A DNA stretch of 64,000 nucleotides from Chamaesiphon minutus PCC 6605 (GTDB taxonomy: Bacteria > Cyanobacteriota > Cyanobacteriia > Cyanobacteriales > Chamaesiphonaceae), in assembly GCF_000317145.1 (NCBI RefSeq), contig NC_019697.1:4972886-5036885 (forward strand), read 5' to 3'. How positions within the stretch are numbered: the stretch's first letter is position 1; every line of letters begins with the position of its first letter. The notes beneath the pieces were generated by a model that ran no database searches, had not been told where the DNA came from, and saw nothing but the letters and a program-made list of their open reading frames with translations. Shown piece by piece: positions 55,535 to 64,000 of the stretch. The position numbers and the translations under genes are program-made.

Positions 55535-56557
55535 CTAAATTTGACCCAGCGGGATCGATCGAGCCGTCGAGATTGCCGCAGGTTCGCTGCCACCTTCAGC
55601 CCGTACCGCCCGAAACATCCCAAATCGACATAATCCCGCTCCAAAGGCCAACCGCATCAATAAAATCGTCGGCACCTCCCGCAAAGATTTGATGAATCCA
55701 GCCACCCCAAAACTCACCAATCCCTTCGGACGAGCGATCCCCTGCCAGATCGAGTCCAACCAAGAAGGTAGAGTTTGTTCCGTCCAATCTGCGGTGGTTA
55801 CCTGCCCAGCTACAAAGCCTGTACCCGCCAATAGCTCGGCAAAGCCCTCAATACTAGAAAACGCTGGATGCGACCACTGATCGAGCAATTGCTGCATCAC
55901 GGGTTTTTCCCAACCATTGAGCGGAACTTGACGATTCCCATTCTGGGACGTTGCACGAACGTCGCGTTGGTTCCAATCCGCCACAACCAGCACCCCACCA
56001 GGCTTGAGTACCCGCATTAGCTCTTGGGCAAACACAGCTTTATCCGGCATGTGCGGGCCAGCCTCGATCGACCATACCACATCAAAACTCGCATCGGGAA
56101 ACGATAAAGCCATCGCATCATCGACTTGAAATTTGACATTGAGTTCTGGCGGCGTCAGAGACTGAGCGCGCTGAACTTGTCCGGGACTGATCGTAATCCC
56201 CGTCACAGCAAAACCATAATCTCGACCCAAAATCCGGCTGCTACCACCAATCCCACAACCCACATCCAGAACGGTAGTACCAGCAGGCAACTTATCCAAA
56301 CCGCCCCATCGCACCATTTCATGGACGAAATCAGCTTTAGCTTGGAGAAAATCTCGCCGCTGTGGTGGCGCACCGTAATAACCTAAGTGAATGTGTTCGC
56401 CCCAATAAAACTCCAAAATTCCATCTTCCGTCCACTCATCGTAAGCAGTGGCAACAGAATTGGCAGATTGATAAGGACGCGCCGTCATCAGATATAGTGC
56501 GATCGCGAGCGATAACACTATTAGTAGCAATCCCAAGAGCGATAATAATAAATTCAT
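55535..56557 (-). CDS. 2-methyl-6-phytyl-1,4-benzoquinone (MPBQ) methyltransferase
   Basis: This 340-residue SAM enzyme methylates MPBQ/MSBQ in tocopherol and plastoquinone synthesis. By recall it closely follows Synechocystis slr0418. It has an N-terminal membrane helix (LLSLLGLLLIVLSLAIALYL, residues ~3-22), YDEWTEDGILEFYWGEHIHL, the SAM motif TTVLDVGCGIGGSSRILGRD, VVWSIEAGPHMPDKAVFAQE and a conserved C-terminal REVPTILLMRLAFG. A short insertion (ATSQNGN) follows NQRDVR, and the C-terminus is ~15 residues longer than I recall for slr0418. Confidence 0.88.
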   Translation of the reverse strand: MNLLLSLLGLLLIVLSLAIALYLMTARPYQSANSVATAYDEWTEDGILEFYWGEHIHLGYYGAPPQRRDFLQAKADFVHEMVRWGGLDKLPAGTTVLDVGCGIGGSSRILGRDYGFAVTGITISPGQVQRAQSLTPPELNVKFQVDDAMALSFPDASFDVVWSIEAGPHMPDKAVFAQELMRVLKPGGVLVVADWNQRDVRATSQNGNRQVPLNGWEKPVMQQLLDQWSHPAFSSIEGFAELLAGTGFVAGQVTTADWTEQTLPSWLDSIWQGIARPKGLVSFGVAGFIKSLREVPTILLMRLAFGAGLCRFGMFRAVRAEGGSEPAAISTARSIPLGQI

Positions 56558-56577
56558 CAGTATAAATTCTAAATACC

Positions 56578-57720
56578 TTATTTTATCGTCATCGCAATCG
56601 CTGGGGGTGACAATTCTACCGCTGAATTTAAACGGGTGCTTTGTAAAAATGACTCGATCGAGACAAGGCTATTGGAGTCGGCATCCCACAAAATAAACTT
56701 AGCACAGTCGAGCATATCGCCAATGCGGAGGGTTTTGACATTGGTTAGTAGGTGACTGTTTTGCTGATGGCAAGCTTCGAGATGATAATTAGGAATGCGT
56801 TCGGATAGATGATGAATATTGTGATAGCCGATGCTAGCAGTAAACCATTTTAATATTGGTGGCAAATCTAAATAGCTGCTGCCCTCGATCGCACCTTGCA
56901 AATAGTCCCAGCTAGCAGTCTTATGAGCGGTAGAGTCTTCAAAGATATGCTGAACGAAGAAGACGCAGATAAATACTACCGCCGAACAAGTTAACACGAT
57001 CGAATACACGCTTAAAAAGAAGCTAGCCCCCCACAAATAGCTCAAGCCAATCCAAATACTAATTACACAAACATTATTTAACAGCAAATCCCAAAATTCA
57101 GTAGTCGATTGCCAATGCTTAGATTTGTGAGTAGAAATTATTGCGGCTAAACTCATCTTCCGATCTTGCTGCCAGCAGGTAACTATATGACGGAGCAAAT
57201 CGTAGATACCCAAAATTAGTGCGAGTCGTGGTGCGATCGCTAGATAGAAAAATCCGCCAGGAATTGCCATAATCGGCTGTCGGATGAAGGCATAAGTGCG
57301 GCGGTCTTTATCGTTGAGCTGGGAAAACTCCTCAGTTGAGAGAAAATCAGCGACACCGCGATAGCGTTCCCAATTTCCATTAGTTTTGTGATGGTAGGCA
57401 TGATCTCGCGACCAGGGATACTGAGGAATTGCATTAATAATACCTAGCAAAAATCCAATCGATCGATTCACCCGTTTGGAACTGAACAGCGAATAGTGTC
57501 CGCAATCATGCATCAGCGAAAAACATCGTAATGAAAATAAAGTCATTAGCACGATAATCGGTGGTAGTAACCAAATAGAAATTGCAGCCACTTTAACTGC
57601 TAATAACCATAAACATACGTAAGGAACGACGGTATTTAAAATTTGATAAGTTGCTTGTAGATCGTCGCTCTTCATGTAGGGTGTTAGCACAAAGTCAGAC
57701 TTTTGAATCGGGGTTCCCAT
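56578..57720 (-). CDS. DesA-type (delta12/omega-6-like) fatty acid desaturase
   Basis: This 380-residue integral membrane di-iron enzyme has three histidine boxes: HDCGHYSLF (residues ~91), HAYHHKTNGNWE (~127) and GYHNIHHLSERIPNY (~298). Hydrophobic segments lie between the boxes. The box spacing fits the acyl-lipid omega-6/delta12 class; exact regiospecificity cannot be fixed from sequence. The gene lies among pigment and lipid genes on the same strand. Confidence 0.88.
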   Translation of the reverse strand: MGTPIQKSDFVLTPYMKSDDLQATYQILNTVVPYVCLWLLAVKVAAISIWLLPPIIVLMTLFSLRCFSLMHDCGHYSLFSSKRVNRSIGFLLGIINAIPQYPWSRDHAYHHKTNGNWERYRGVADFLSTEEFSQLNDKDRRTYAFIRQPIMAIPGGFFYLAIAPRLALILGIYDLLRHIVTCWQQDRKMSLAAIISTHKSKHWQSTTEFWDLLLNNVCVISIWIGLSYLWGASFFLSVYSIVLTCSAVVFICVFFVQHIFEDSTAHKTASWDYLQGAIEGSSYLDLPPILKWFTASIGYHNIHHLSERIPNYHLEACHQQNSHLLTNVKTLRIGDMLDCAKFILWDADSNSLVSIESFLQSTRLNSAVELSPPAIAMTIK

Positions 57721-57898
57721 TTAGTAAGATACTCTCATAAATATTTTTGGAGGCACTTTCATCCTCAGATTTCCAAGACAGCTCGAAGACCTGCAACCGA
57801 TAAATTATCGGTTGCAAATAAAAGTTAGTAACGATATGATTAATGACAGTAAAAATCGCCCGAAAGTGCCATCACAACGAGATCTTTGCTACAGTTCA

Positions 57899-58831
57899 TT
57901 ATTTAACCTGCGCTCGAATAAACGAACCGGGCAAACACCATAATTTTTTAGGCGTACTCACATAAGCCCGCCGATTGAAAACATCGTAATCATTGCGCTC
58001 GATCGAGTCTAAAATCTGTTGATACAGCAATAAAGCCGCCCATACTGGCCAGCGCACGTCGGGACTGAGCCGACCGATGCCACTTTCGGCTTGTTGATAA
58101 TACTTCCGCGCGCGTTGGATCTGAAACTGCATTAGGGCGCGCCAGTTATCATTAACCACCCGATTCATCAAATCTTGCTCGGTATAGTTAAATAAAGCCA
58201 TCTCATCTAATGGCAAATAAATCCGTCCCCGCTCGGCATCTTCACCCACATCGCGGAGAATATTCGTCAATTGTTTGCCAATCCCCAAAGCTACAGCTTG
58301 CTCGGTGGGTATTTGAATATTTAGACCGTTCCAAGGTGCCGTAAATTGGCTTTCATCGACACCCACGATCGCATTAGACATCAGTCCGACCGTACCAGCA
58401 ACCCGATAACAATATAGAGATAATTCTTCAAAACTATTGTAGCGATTCTTGCGTAAATCCATCCGTTGTCCAGTAATCATATCTCGAAACGGTTGAATTT
58501 CCAAATCTGAAAATCTGGCGATCGTATCGACTAACGCGACATCACACTCATCTGTGGGAGTACCCCTAAACATTCGCTCTAACTGAGCTTCCCAGCGATC
58601 GAGGGTGGCGGGTGTTGTCTCATCAGCGTCTGCCCCATCCACCAGCTCGTCGGTATTGCGACACCAGGCATAGATTGCCCAAATCGCCCGCCGCTTGGGG
58701 ACTGACATCAATAGTGTCGCCAAATAAAAGGTTTTGCCGTATTGGGCAGTTATTTGGCGACAGAGTTCATACGATTCCTCGGTCGATGTTAGCATTGTCA
58801 CGATCGGTAGGGACTTTTCCAGTTGCAGCAT
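57899..58831 (-). CDS. crtB: Phytoene synthase
   Basis: This 310-residue enzyme condenses two geranylgeranyl diphosphates to phytoene, the first step of carotenoid synthesis. ESYELCRQITAQYGKTFYLA, the first aspartate motif RNTDELVDG (residues ~65), YCYRVAGTVGLM and the second motif QLTNILRDVGEDAERGRIYL are present. The start MLQLEKS at 58831 is chosen because an upstream extension would be translated from heptamer repeats. It lies downstream of crtP on the same strand, the usual cyanobacterial crtP-crtB operon. Confidence 0.96.
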   Translation of the reverse strand: MLQLEKSLPIVTMLTSTEESYELCRQITAQYGKTFYLATLLMSVPKRRAIWAIYAWCRNTDELVDGADADETTPATLDRWEAQLERMFRGTPTDECDVALVDTIARFSDLEIQPFRDMITGQRMDLRKNRYNSFEELSLYCYRVAGTVGLMSNAIVGVDESQFTAPWNGLNIQIPTEQAVALGIGKQLTNILRDVGEDAERGRIYLPLDEMALFNYTEQDLMNRVVNDNWRALMQFQIQRARKYYQQAESGIGRLSPDVRWPVWAALLLYQQILDSIERNDYDVFNRRAYVSTPKKLWCLPGSFIRAQVK

Positions 58832-59142
58832 TTGCAGGAGACTAGGGACTAAGACTAGGACTAGGGGATAGAGGATAGGGGCTAGGGGATAGGTGACAGA
58901 GAGAATTTCGAGATCGTTGTGAAGTTGGTATGAGGTGCCAACGCTGCCGACAGTCAAAAACCGTCAATACTTACGTCTTTAAGCTCACTTACTATCCCCT
59001 GTCTCGAAGAAAAGCGCGTTGCTTTCGCACTCTCACGGTCGGGTTTCCCGACCGAGGTGCGCCGCTGACATTAGTTGTCACGCGCATCGCCGTCGGGGAA
59101 CAAAGACACAGCTTACGACTGCTATCCCCTATCCCCTATTCC
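58832..59142. repeat. crtP-crtB spacer: heptamers plus a hairpin element (59026-59061)
   Basis: In the sense strand (minus), GGGATAG/GGAATAG units follow the crtP stop and CCCCTAT/CCCCTAG units precede crtB. At 59026-59061 a two-stem hairpin has an outer stem CGCAC / GTGCG. Its inner stem is GGTCGGG (59037-59043) / CCCGACC (59047-59053), with a TTT loop. This is the most divergent member of the ~46-nt element family. No gene is seen. Confidence 0.65.
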
Positions 59143-60549
<1,407 letters not shown>

Positions 60550-60965
60550 TTATTGGTAATACCCCTATACGATCGACGTTGTACTGAATTCTTTATTCAG
60601 TTTAATTATATTTGCATTTCTTTACAATTCAACATTGAGTTTGACTAACTCTCGTACTTAAACGACGCTCTCCCCAGTCGGCAGTTTGCGCCAATCCTGA
60701 TTTGAATTGCTGCACTCCTATTTTAGTATTTTTGTATACCTCGCAGCTTGACAACGCTGGCACGCTCTTCCTGCTGATGGATGTAGGCGAGATCTGTAGT
60801 GTCATCGGTTTGGTGGCAATGCCACCAAATTCATGGCGTCTGTCCCTCCAGAGAATTTGGTAGTTCAACTCAATCTCTAACACCAACAATCCTCGATCGA
60901 TTTTTAAAAACCGATCGAGCTGCAAAATTATCTGAGTTTAGCTAAATTTTCTCAACCTTCAGAAT
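60550..60965. other. 416-bp spacer upstream of crtP with three hairpins
   Basis: Hairpins are ACTGAAT/ATTCAGT (near 60583-60601, in the crtP leader), TTTGGTGGCA/TGCCACCAAA (60809-60829), and CTCGATCG/CGATCGAG with near-complementary T/A tracts (60892-60919). The last lies past the TPR gene stop and may end its transcript. A 98-codon minus-strand frame (60629-60925) overlaps these hairpins and has no recognisable content. Confidence 0.5.
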
Positions 60966-61640
60966 TTATCGATAGATATAAACTTGGACTAAAGCTTGAA
61001 GATCGGTTTGCACTGGATTTAAACGTAGACTCTCTTGATAAGCCGCGATCGATTGTTTATTTTTATTTTGCAGTTGATATAAGTCTCCTACTAACCGATA
61101 TACATGAGCATTATTAGGGCATAATGGCAATAAGAGATCTGTAACTAGTTCGGCATCTACATATAAACGTAGTTTCATAAAAGCCTTGAGCTTTAGTTGT
61201 AGACAGTAGATATTTCGTGGATCTAATCTCAAACCAATTCTTAAGGCATCGAAAGCCTTGGTATATTGACTTTGAATGATATAGTTTTCTGCCTGAAGCC
61301 CAAAATATTCGGGAATCTCTGTGTTCATGCCAATTGCTACTGTAATCGCACGTTCCGATCGGGTAATTAGTCCATGATATCTATAGGCACAGGCTAGCGA
61401 ATAGTGATTATAGCTATCATCTGGAGCTAATTCGATCGCTTTTTTTGCGGATGCGATCGCTAATTCGCCCTGCTTCATATTGGCATAATTGATTGCTAAT
61501 AAAGCATGGGTGGGTGCGTGATTTGGATCGATCGACAAACACTGTTGTAGTAATATTTCCGCTTCTTGGTATCGGTACATCTGAAACAATAGCAAGCGCG
61601 CGCGATCGAGTAAGGTGAAAAGGTTGGATAGATCGTTCAT
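60966..61640 (-). CDS. Tetratricopeptide repeat protein
   Basis: This 224-residue soluble protein is made of about six 34-residue TPRs (for example AEILLQQCLSIDPNHAPTHA, LAIASAKKAIELAPDDSYNH, SIAAYQESLRLNPVQTDLQA). It is unlike the 42-residue KLC type at 5569-7395. It lies on the same strand downstream of the DnaJ-like gene. If that reading frame once ran to 61665, only 24 bp separated the two genes, so they were probably one operon. A co-chaperone or scaffold role is an inference. Confidence 0.85.
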   Translation of the reverse strand: MNDLSNLFTLLDRARLLLFQMYRYQEAEILLQQCLSIDPNHAPTHALLAINYANMKQGELAIASAKKAIELAPDDSYNHYSLACAYRYHGLITRSERAITVAIGMNTEIPEYFGLQAENYIIQSQYTKAFDALRIGLRLDPRNIYCLQLKLKAFMKLRLYVDAELVTDLLLPLCPNNAHVYRLVGDLYQLQNKNKQSIAAYQESLRLNPVQTDLQALVQVYIYR

Positions 61641-61664
61641 ATAATTATTATTTAAATTCGATAC

Positions 61665-61790
61665 TTATTCACATTTAAACTTGATAATATAGTCACCATT
61701 TTTGCTAGGATTACCAGATTGGCAAACGCCGCAACCACTCAAGATTAAAGAATCGCCAGTCTGAGTACCGGGCGATACAAAAATTGTTCT
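61665..61790 (-). pseudogene. Out-of-reach 3' end of the DnaJ-like gene, after an in-frame TGA
   Basis: Directly beyond the TGA at 61791-61793 the same frame stays open for 41 codons. It encodes RTIFVSPGTQTGDSLILSGC, then GVCQSGNPSKNGDYIIKFKC and a final Glu. This is the expected end of DnaJ C-terminal domain II (pattern I..GTQ.G..L.L.G.G...G.....GD). So the stop codon cuts the domain in the middle of its fold. Confidence 0.75.
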
Positions 61791-62561
61791 TCATCCCGTA
61801 GTTGTATTAACCACTATTTCGCCACCCTCTGAAGCTTGAGAGCTAGTTATTGTAACTTCGGCTTCAATATTTACACCATTGCGTTTGCGTTCTTTGTCTT
61901 GCAATGCCACGAATAAATAAAGATACAAATTGCCTGGTTCGCCACCATCTCTACAAGCATCACCTTGTCCTTTCAATCTTAACTTATCACCATGATTCGT
62001 ACCAGCAGGAATGGTAAATCTTAGCGATGTAACAACTCGGTCTAACTCACCTTTTGCGTTCGGTTCTAGCCGAGAAATCTCCACGTCTCGCACGCAGCCT
62101 AGCAGAGCATCATTAAATTCGATCCCTAAATCGACATATAAGTCTTCTCCACGCGAAGGCGATTTAGGAATTTTAGTTTCTGGATCGATCTTTACATCAT
62201 TGCGTTTTTGTTCTTTTGCTGGCGATGCAACGAGCAAACAAAGATACAAGTCTCCTGGTTTACCCCCATATCTACAAGCATCACCTTGTCCCTTCAATCT
62301 CAATTTACTACCATGATTTGTGCCCGCAGGAATATTAACGTTGAGCGACTTAACAACTTGTTCTAATTTCCCATCCTCTGTCATCCCTAGTCGAGAAATC
62401 CTAATTCTTTGCTCGCAGCCTCGAATCGCATCATCACATCCGATCGTCAGATCGAGTCGTAAATCTTCACCAAAAGTATCGCCTTGTTCTACTTGCTGAA
62501 TTTCTGTATTTAATAACAGCATTTTTGACAAGTCTCGATTAACCTGAGTTCGATGAGGCAT
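61791..62561 (-). CDS. DnaJ-like protein made of tandem C-terminal domains, no J domain
   Basis: This 256-residue protein contains two copies of DnaJ C-terminal domain I. The first is FGEDLRLDLTIGCDDAIRGC to LRLKGQGDACRYGGKPGDLY. The second is RGEDLYVDLGIEFNDALLGC to LRLKGQGDACRDGGEPGNLY. A partial domain II follows. The J domain and the Gly/Phe linker are absent, and the four-repeat zinc finger is replaced by a short loop (SRLEPNAKGELDRVV). It could bind unfolded substrates but not recruit DnaK by a J domain. The first ATG lies in a palindrome loop; Met14 (62522) is an alternative start. The stop truncates the last domain. Confidence 0.75.
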   Translation of the reverse strand: MPHRTQVNRDLSKMLLLNTEIQQVEQGDTFGEDLRLDLTIGCDDAIRGCEQRIRISRLGMTEDGKLEQVVKSLNVNIPAGTNHGSKLRLKGQGDACRYGGKPGDLYLCLLVASPAKEQKRNDVKIDPETKIPKSPSRGEDLYVDLGIEFNDALLGCVRDVEISRLEPNAKGELDRVVTSLRFTIPAGTNHGDKLRLKGQGDACRDGGEPGNLYLYLFVALQDKERKRNGVNIEAEVTITSSQASEGGEIVVNTTTG

Positions 62562-62578
62562 AGCCTCATCGAACTCAG
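62544..62578. repeat. 35-bp palindrome overlapping the start of the DnaJ-like gene
   Basis: CTGAGTTCGATGAGGC (62544-62559) and GCCTCATCGAACTCAG (62563-62578) are perfect inverted repeats around ATA. The annotated ATG of the DnaJ-like gene is at the loop. A 27-nt part (62552-62578) recurs at 63853-63879 with one mismatch. Confidence 0.85.
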
Positions 62579-62603
62579 ATGTGACAACATGTTCAGCTTA
62601 ATA

Positions 62604-63652
62604 GCAAATTTTATGTAAATTTTGGCACGATAAAACCCATCATTAAGATGATTAATGATTGAAAATATTGAGTTAAGTTAATAAATAAATAATCGGCTAA
62701 ATAGGAACAATACTAAAGAAGTTTTGAGCAGGCTCATCTAGCTTCAAACTCGGCTTTTTAGGTTGATGAGTATAAGCAATTAATGCTGTAATCAGATTTA
62801 GCATGAAATTATGCAAGCTCCGATGGCGAGAATGGACTAAATAACAAATATTTTTTAACTGGTCATTTACCGTTTCAATCAGCGAGCGTTTCCGAAGTGA
62901 TATTTTGTCATCCATCAAGATGAGCTTGTTTTTCATATTAGATTTTAGTGGCGTAATTAGCTGCAATCCTTTATTTAATAATTCTTCAAATAGTTCTTTC
63001 TTAATATATCCTTTGTCTCCAAATATTTTTCCTGATATTCCCTGTGTCATTGATGGCAAATGTGTGCGGTCATCGACATTGCCAGGTGTGATTTTGCAGC
63101 TTAATATCTCTCCGCAATCATTAATAATTAAATGAAGCTTGAATCCAAAGTACCATCCCATAGAACTCTTACTCAGCTTGGCAGTTTCTTTGAAAACCTT
63201 ATTTCTTTTAATTCTTTTTGGGTGACAAACTGGAATAGCCGTGCTATCCACGAAACTAATTCCAGTCACCTTACCTTGACGAGAGTTGAGATAATAAAGG
63301 CAAGCTATTAAAACATTTGGCATCAACTCCACCATTCTATTGTAACTAACCAACTTTGGAAAATAATCAGTTAAGTTTTGACAAACATTTTTGAGGTAAT
63401 AATCCTTAAATGTTCGATAGCTTGACTGATGGAAATGAATAGAAATAGTCATGACCTCGCTCAGTGATAGGCCGCAGCGTTTTGGTAAGCTATTACCGTT
63501 GGCAGGGAAAGATATTGATGAAAAAGTTGCTAGCCAATCTTGGCAGAAATCATCTATTTCACAAAATAGTTCGGTTAAGTCCATCATCTAAGTGTGGTTT
63601 TCTAATATATATATTAATTTAACCAGAATCAGAGATTATACATAAGGGTTGC
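62604..63652 (-). mobile_element. IS982-family insertion sequence (boundaries approximate)
   Basis: A full-length IS982-type transposase gene is bracketed by imperfect inverted repeats. Read inward these are GCAAATTTTATGTAAATTTT at the left and GCAACCCTTATGTATAATCT at the right. The implied length of about 1.05 kb is normal for the family. I find no clear target duplication, so the ends are uncertain. It lies between two DnaJ-CTD gene pieces. Confidence 0.7.
62697..63587 (-). CDS. IS982-family DDE transposase
   Basis: This 296-residue transposase shows the IS982 catalytic triad in SFVDSTAIPVCHPKRI, KIFGDKGYIKKELFEELL and KRSLIETVNDQLKNICYLVH. The N-terminal region (SLPKRCGLSLSEVMTISIHF) is typical. 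The frame is intact and the length normal, so it may be active. Confidence 0.93.
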   Translation of the reverse strand: MMDLTELFCEIDDFCQDWLATFSSISFPANGNSLPKRCGLSLSEVMTISIHFHQSSYRTFKDYYLKNVCQNLTDYFPKLVSYNRMVELMPNVLIACLYYLNSRQGKVTGISFVDSTAIPVCHPKRIKRNKVFKETAKLSKSSMGWYFGFKLHLIINDCGEILSCKITPGNVDDRTHLPSMTQGISGKIFGDKGYIKKELFEELLNKGLQLITPLKSNMKNKLILMDDKISLRKRSLIETVNDQLKNICYLVHSRHRSLHNFMLNLITALIAYTHQPKKPSLKLDEPAQNFFSIVPI

Positions 63653-63834
63653 AATGCTATTTGTACTTTTATTTGCCGACCGCTCCTCAGAACTTTTAAT
63701 AACTTATTAATTGTTAATTATTTGTAATTATCGATCGACGTTTTACTTCCAAGTCATTATCAATAATCAAAGCTTATTGATAATGACTTGGAAATATCTC
63801 ATTTTAATAATTGATGTTTATGACTCAAGCACAG
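63588..63834. other. 247-bp AT-rich spacer with a palindrome
   Basis: It contains the right end of the IS982 element and an inverted repeat (CCAAGTCATTATCAATAATC at 63750-63769 against GATTGAT-like and ATTGATAATGACTTGG ending 63792). This is a stable stem downstream of the partial DnaJ-type gene and a plausible terminator for it on the minus strand. No gene is seen. Confidence 0.5.
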
Positions 63835-64000
63835 TCAGAGACTTGATTTGATGATGAGGCACAGCCTCATCGAACTCAGGTGATTAAAGTTATCGGAAGC
63901 TACTTTGATGTTGGTAAAAATATCATTATTTAGCTCGTTATACTTTCGATCTTTGTCATCTTCGGGGATAACTAATACAATAAACAAGTCTCCTGGCTTA
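63835..64000 (-). CDS. DnaJ C-terminal-domain-type protein, 3' end only (partial at window edge)
   Basis: The minus strand encodes KPGDLFIVLVIPEDDKDRKY, then NELNNDIFTNIKVASDNFNH and an unrelated tail LSSMRLCLIIKSSL before TGA. KPGDLFIVLVI matches the end of the DnaJ CTD-I repeats of the gene at 61791-62561. The unrelated tail is translated from the shared 27-nt palindromic repeat (63853-63879) and beyond, so the natural C-terminus has been replaced. The 5' part lies outside the window. It may be the separated front part of the same ancestral multi-domain gene. Confidence 0.65.
   Translation of the reverse strand, partial: KPGDLFIVLVIPEDDKDRKYNELNNDIFTNIKVASDNFNHLSSMRLCLIIKSSL
63853..63879. 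repeat. Second copy of the 27-nt palindromic repeat
   Basis: GATGAGGCACAGCCTCATCG followed by AACTCAG matches 62552-62578 with one mismatch and in the same orientation. The two copies flank the IS982 element and both touch DnaJ-CTD coding sequence. Confidence 0.85.

Noticed and set aside
58832-58957. 42-residue N-terminal extension of crtB
   Set aside because: The extension is translated from heptamer repeats; phytoene synthases of this type start at MLQL.
60629-60925. 98-codon minus-strand ORF upstream of crtP
   Set aside because: It spans two hairpins, has no recognisable domain, and its composition is unlike the neighbouring genes. It could be real but I cannot support it.
61791-62561. 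Ordinary chaperone gene dnaJ
   Set aside because: No J domain (HPD motif) and no CxxCxGxG zinc-finger repeats are present in the frame or directly upstream.
62590-63665. Target-site duplication of the IS982 element
   Set aside because: Flanks of the inferred ends (TTCAGCTTAATA and AATGCTATTTG) share no convincing direct repeat, so no duplication is claimed.

Overview
The window is a chromosomal segment of a cyanobacterium. The evidence is the very high density of CGATCG and HIP1 (GCGATCGC) octamers, the cyanobacterial ribosomal-protein order (no rpsJ, rpsN or rpmD in the cluster), a plant-type crtP/crtB carotenoid pair, CruP, an MPBQ methyltransferase of the Synechocystis slr0418 type, a PEP-CTERM protein, and heptanucleotide tandem repeats in the spacers. 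The genus cannot be fixed from sequence alone; a Chamaesiphon-like genome would fit, but this is only an impression.

Layout. 1-4400: surface-polysaccharide genes on the minus strand (galE, an ABC-2 export permease, a short GDP-mannose dehydratase) plus a PEP-CTERM gene and a decayed second copy of the dehydratase 3' end. 4700-9160: minus-strand genes of unknown role, including a 13-repeat kinesin-light-chain-type TPR protein. 9791-27739: the large ribosomal superoperon on the plus strand, rplC to rpmE, with secY, adk, infA, rpoA and truA. 28021-32511: an LRR protein, prfA, a two-gene cassette (a release-factor N-domain-only protein overlapping a macro-domain protein), and smpB. 32968-37412: murC, murB, ybaB and a K+ channel. 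37508-41701: an MBOAT/DUF1574 O-acylation pair. 42071-49390: dprA, an ATP-grasp/HAD pair, an orphan OppB-type permease, a TerB-like protein, cruP and a SirB1-type transglutaminase-like protein. 49632-55392: a second polysaccharide cluster (glycosyltransferase, sugar-phosphate transferase, gmd, fcl); an intact ISAs1-family element with a 10-bp target duplication splits the glycosyltransferase. 55535-60549: lipid and pigment genes on the minus strand (MPBQ methyltransferase, DesA-type desaturase, crtB, crtP). 60966-64000: a TPR gene, a DnaJ-like protein made only of C-terminal substrate-binding domains with an in-frame TGA, an IS982-family element, and the 3' end of another DnaJ-CTD gene.

How the genes work together. 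The ribosomal block supplies ribosomes, protein export (secY), RNA polymerase alpha and termination/rescue factors (prfA, smpB). galE, gmd and fcl make nucleotide sugars for a fucose-containing exopolysaccharide, which the glycosyltransferase, sugar-phosphate transferase and ABC-2 permease would assemble and export and the MBOAT pair could O-acylate. crtP and crtB open the carotenoid pathway, with CruP related to lycopene cyclase.

Most unusual points. (1) Heptamer repeats are strand-oriented around genes: G-rich units follow stop codons, C-rich units precede start codons. (2) There is a family of ~46-nt two-stem palindromic elements with compensatory stem changes; one copy sits inside a palindrome whose uninterrupted form occurs elsewhere in the window. 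(3) The release-factor N-domain/macro-domain overlapping pair. (4) The J-domain-less tandem DnaJ-CTD gene with a stop codon inside its last domain.
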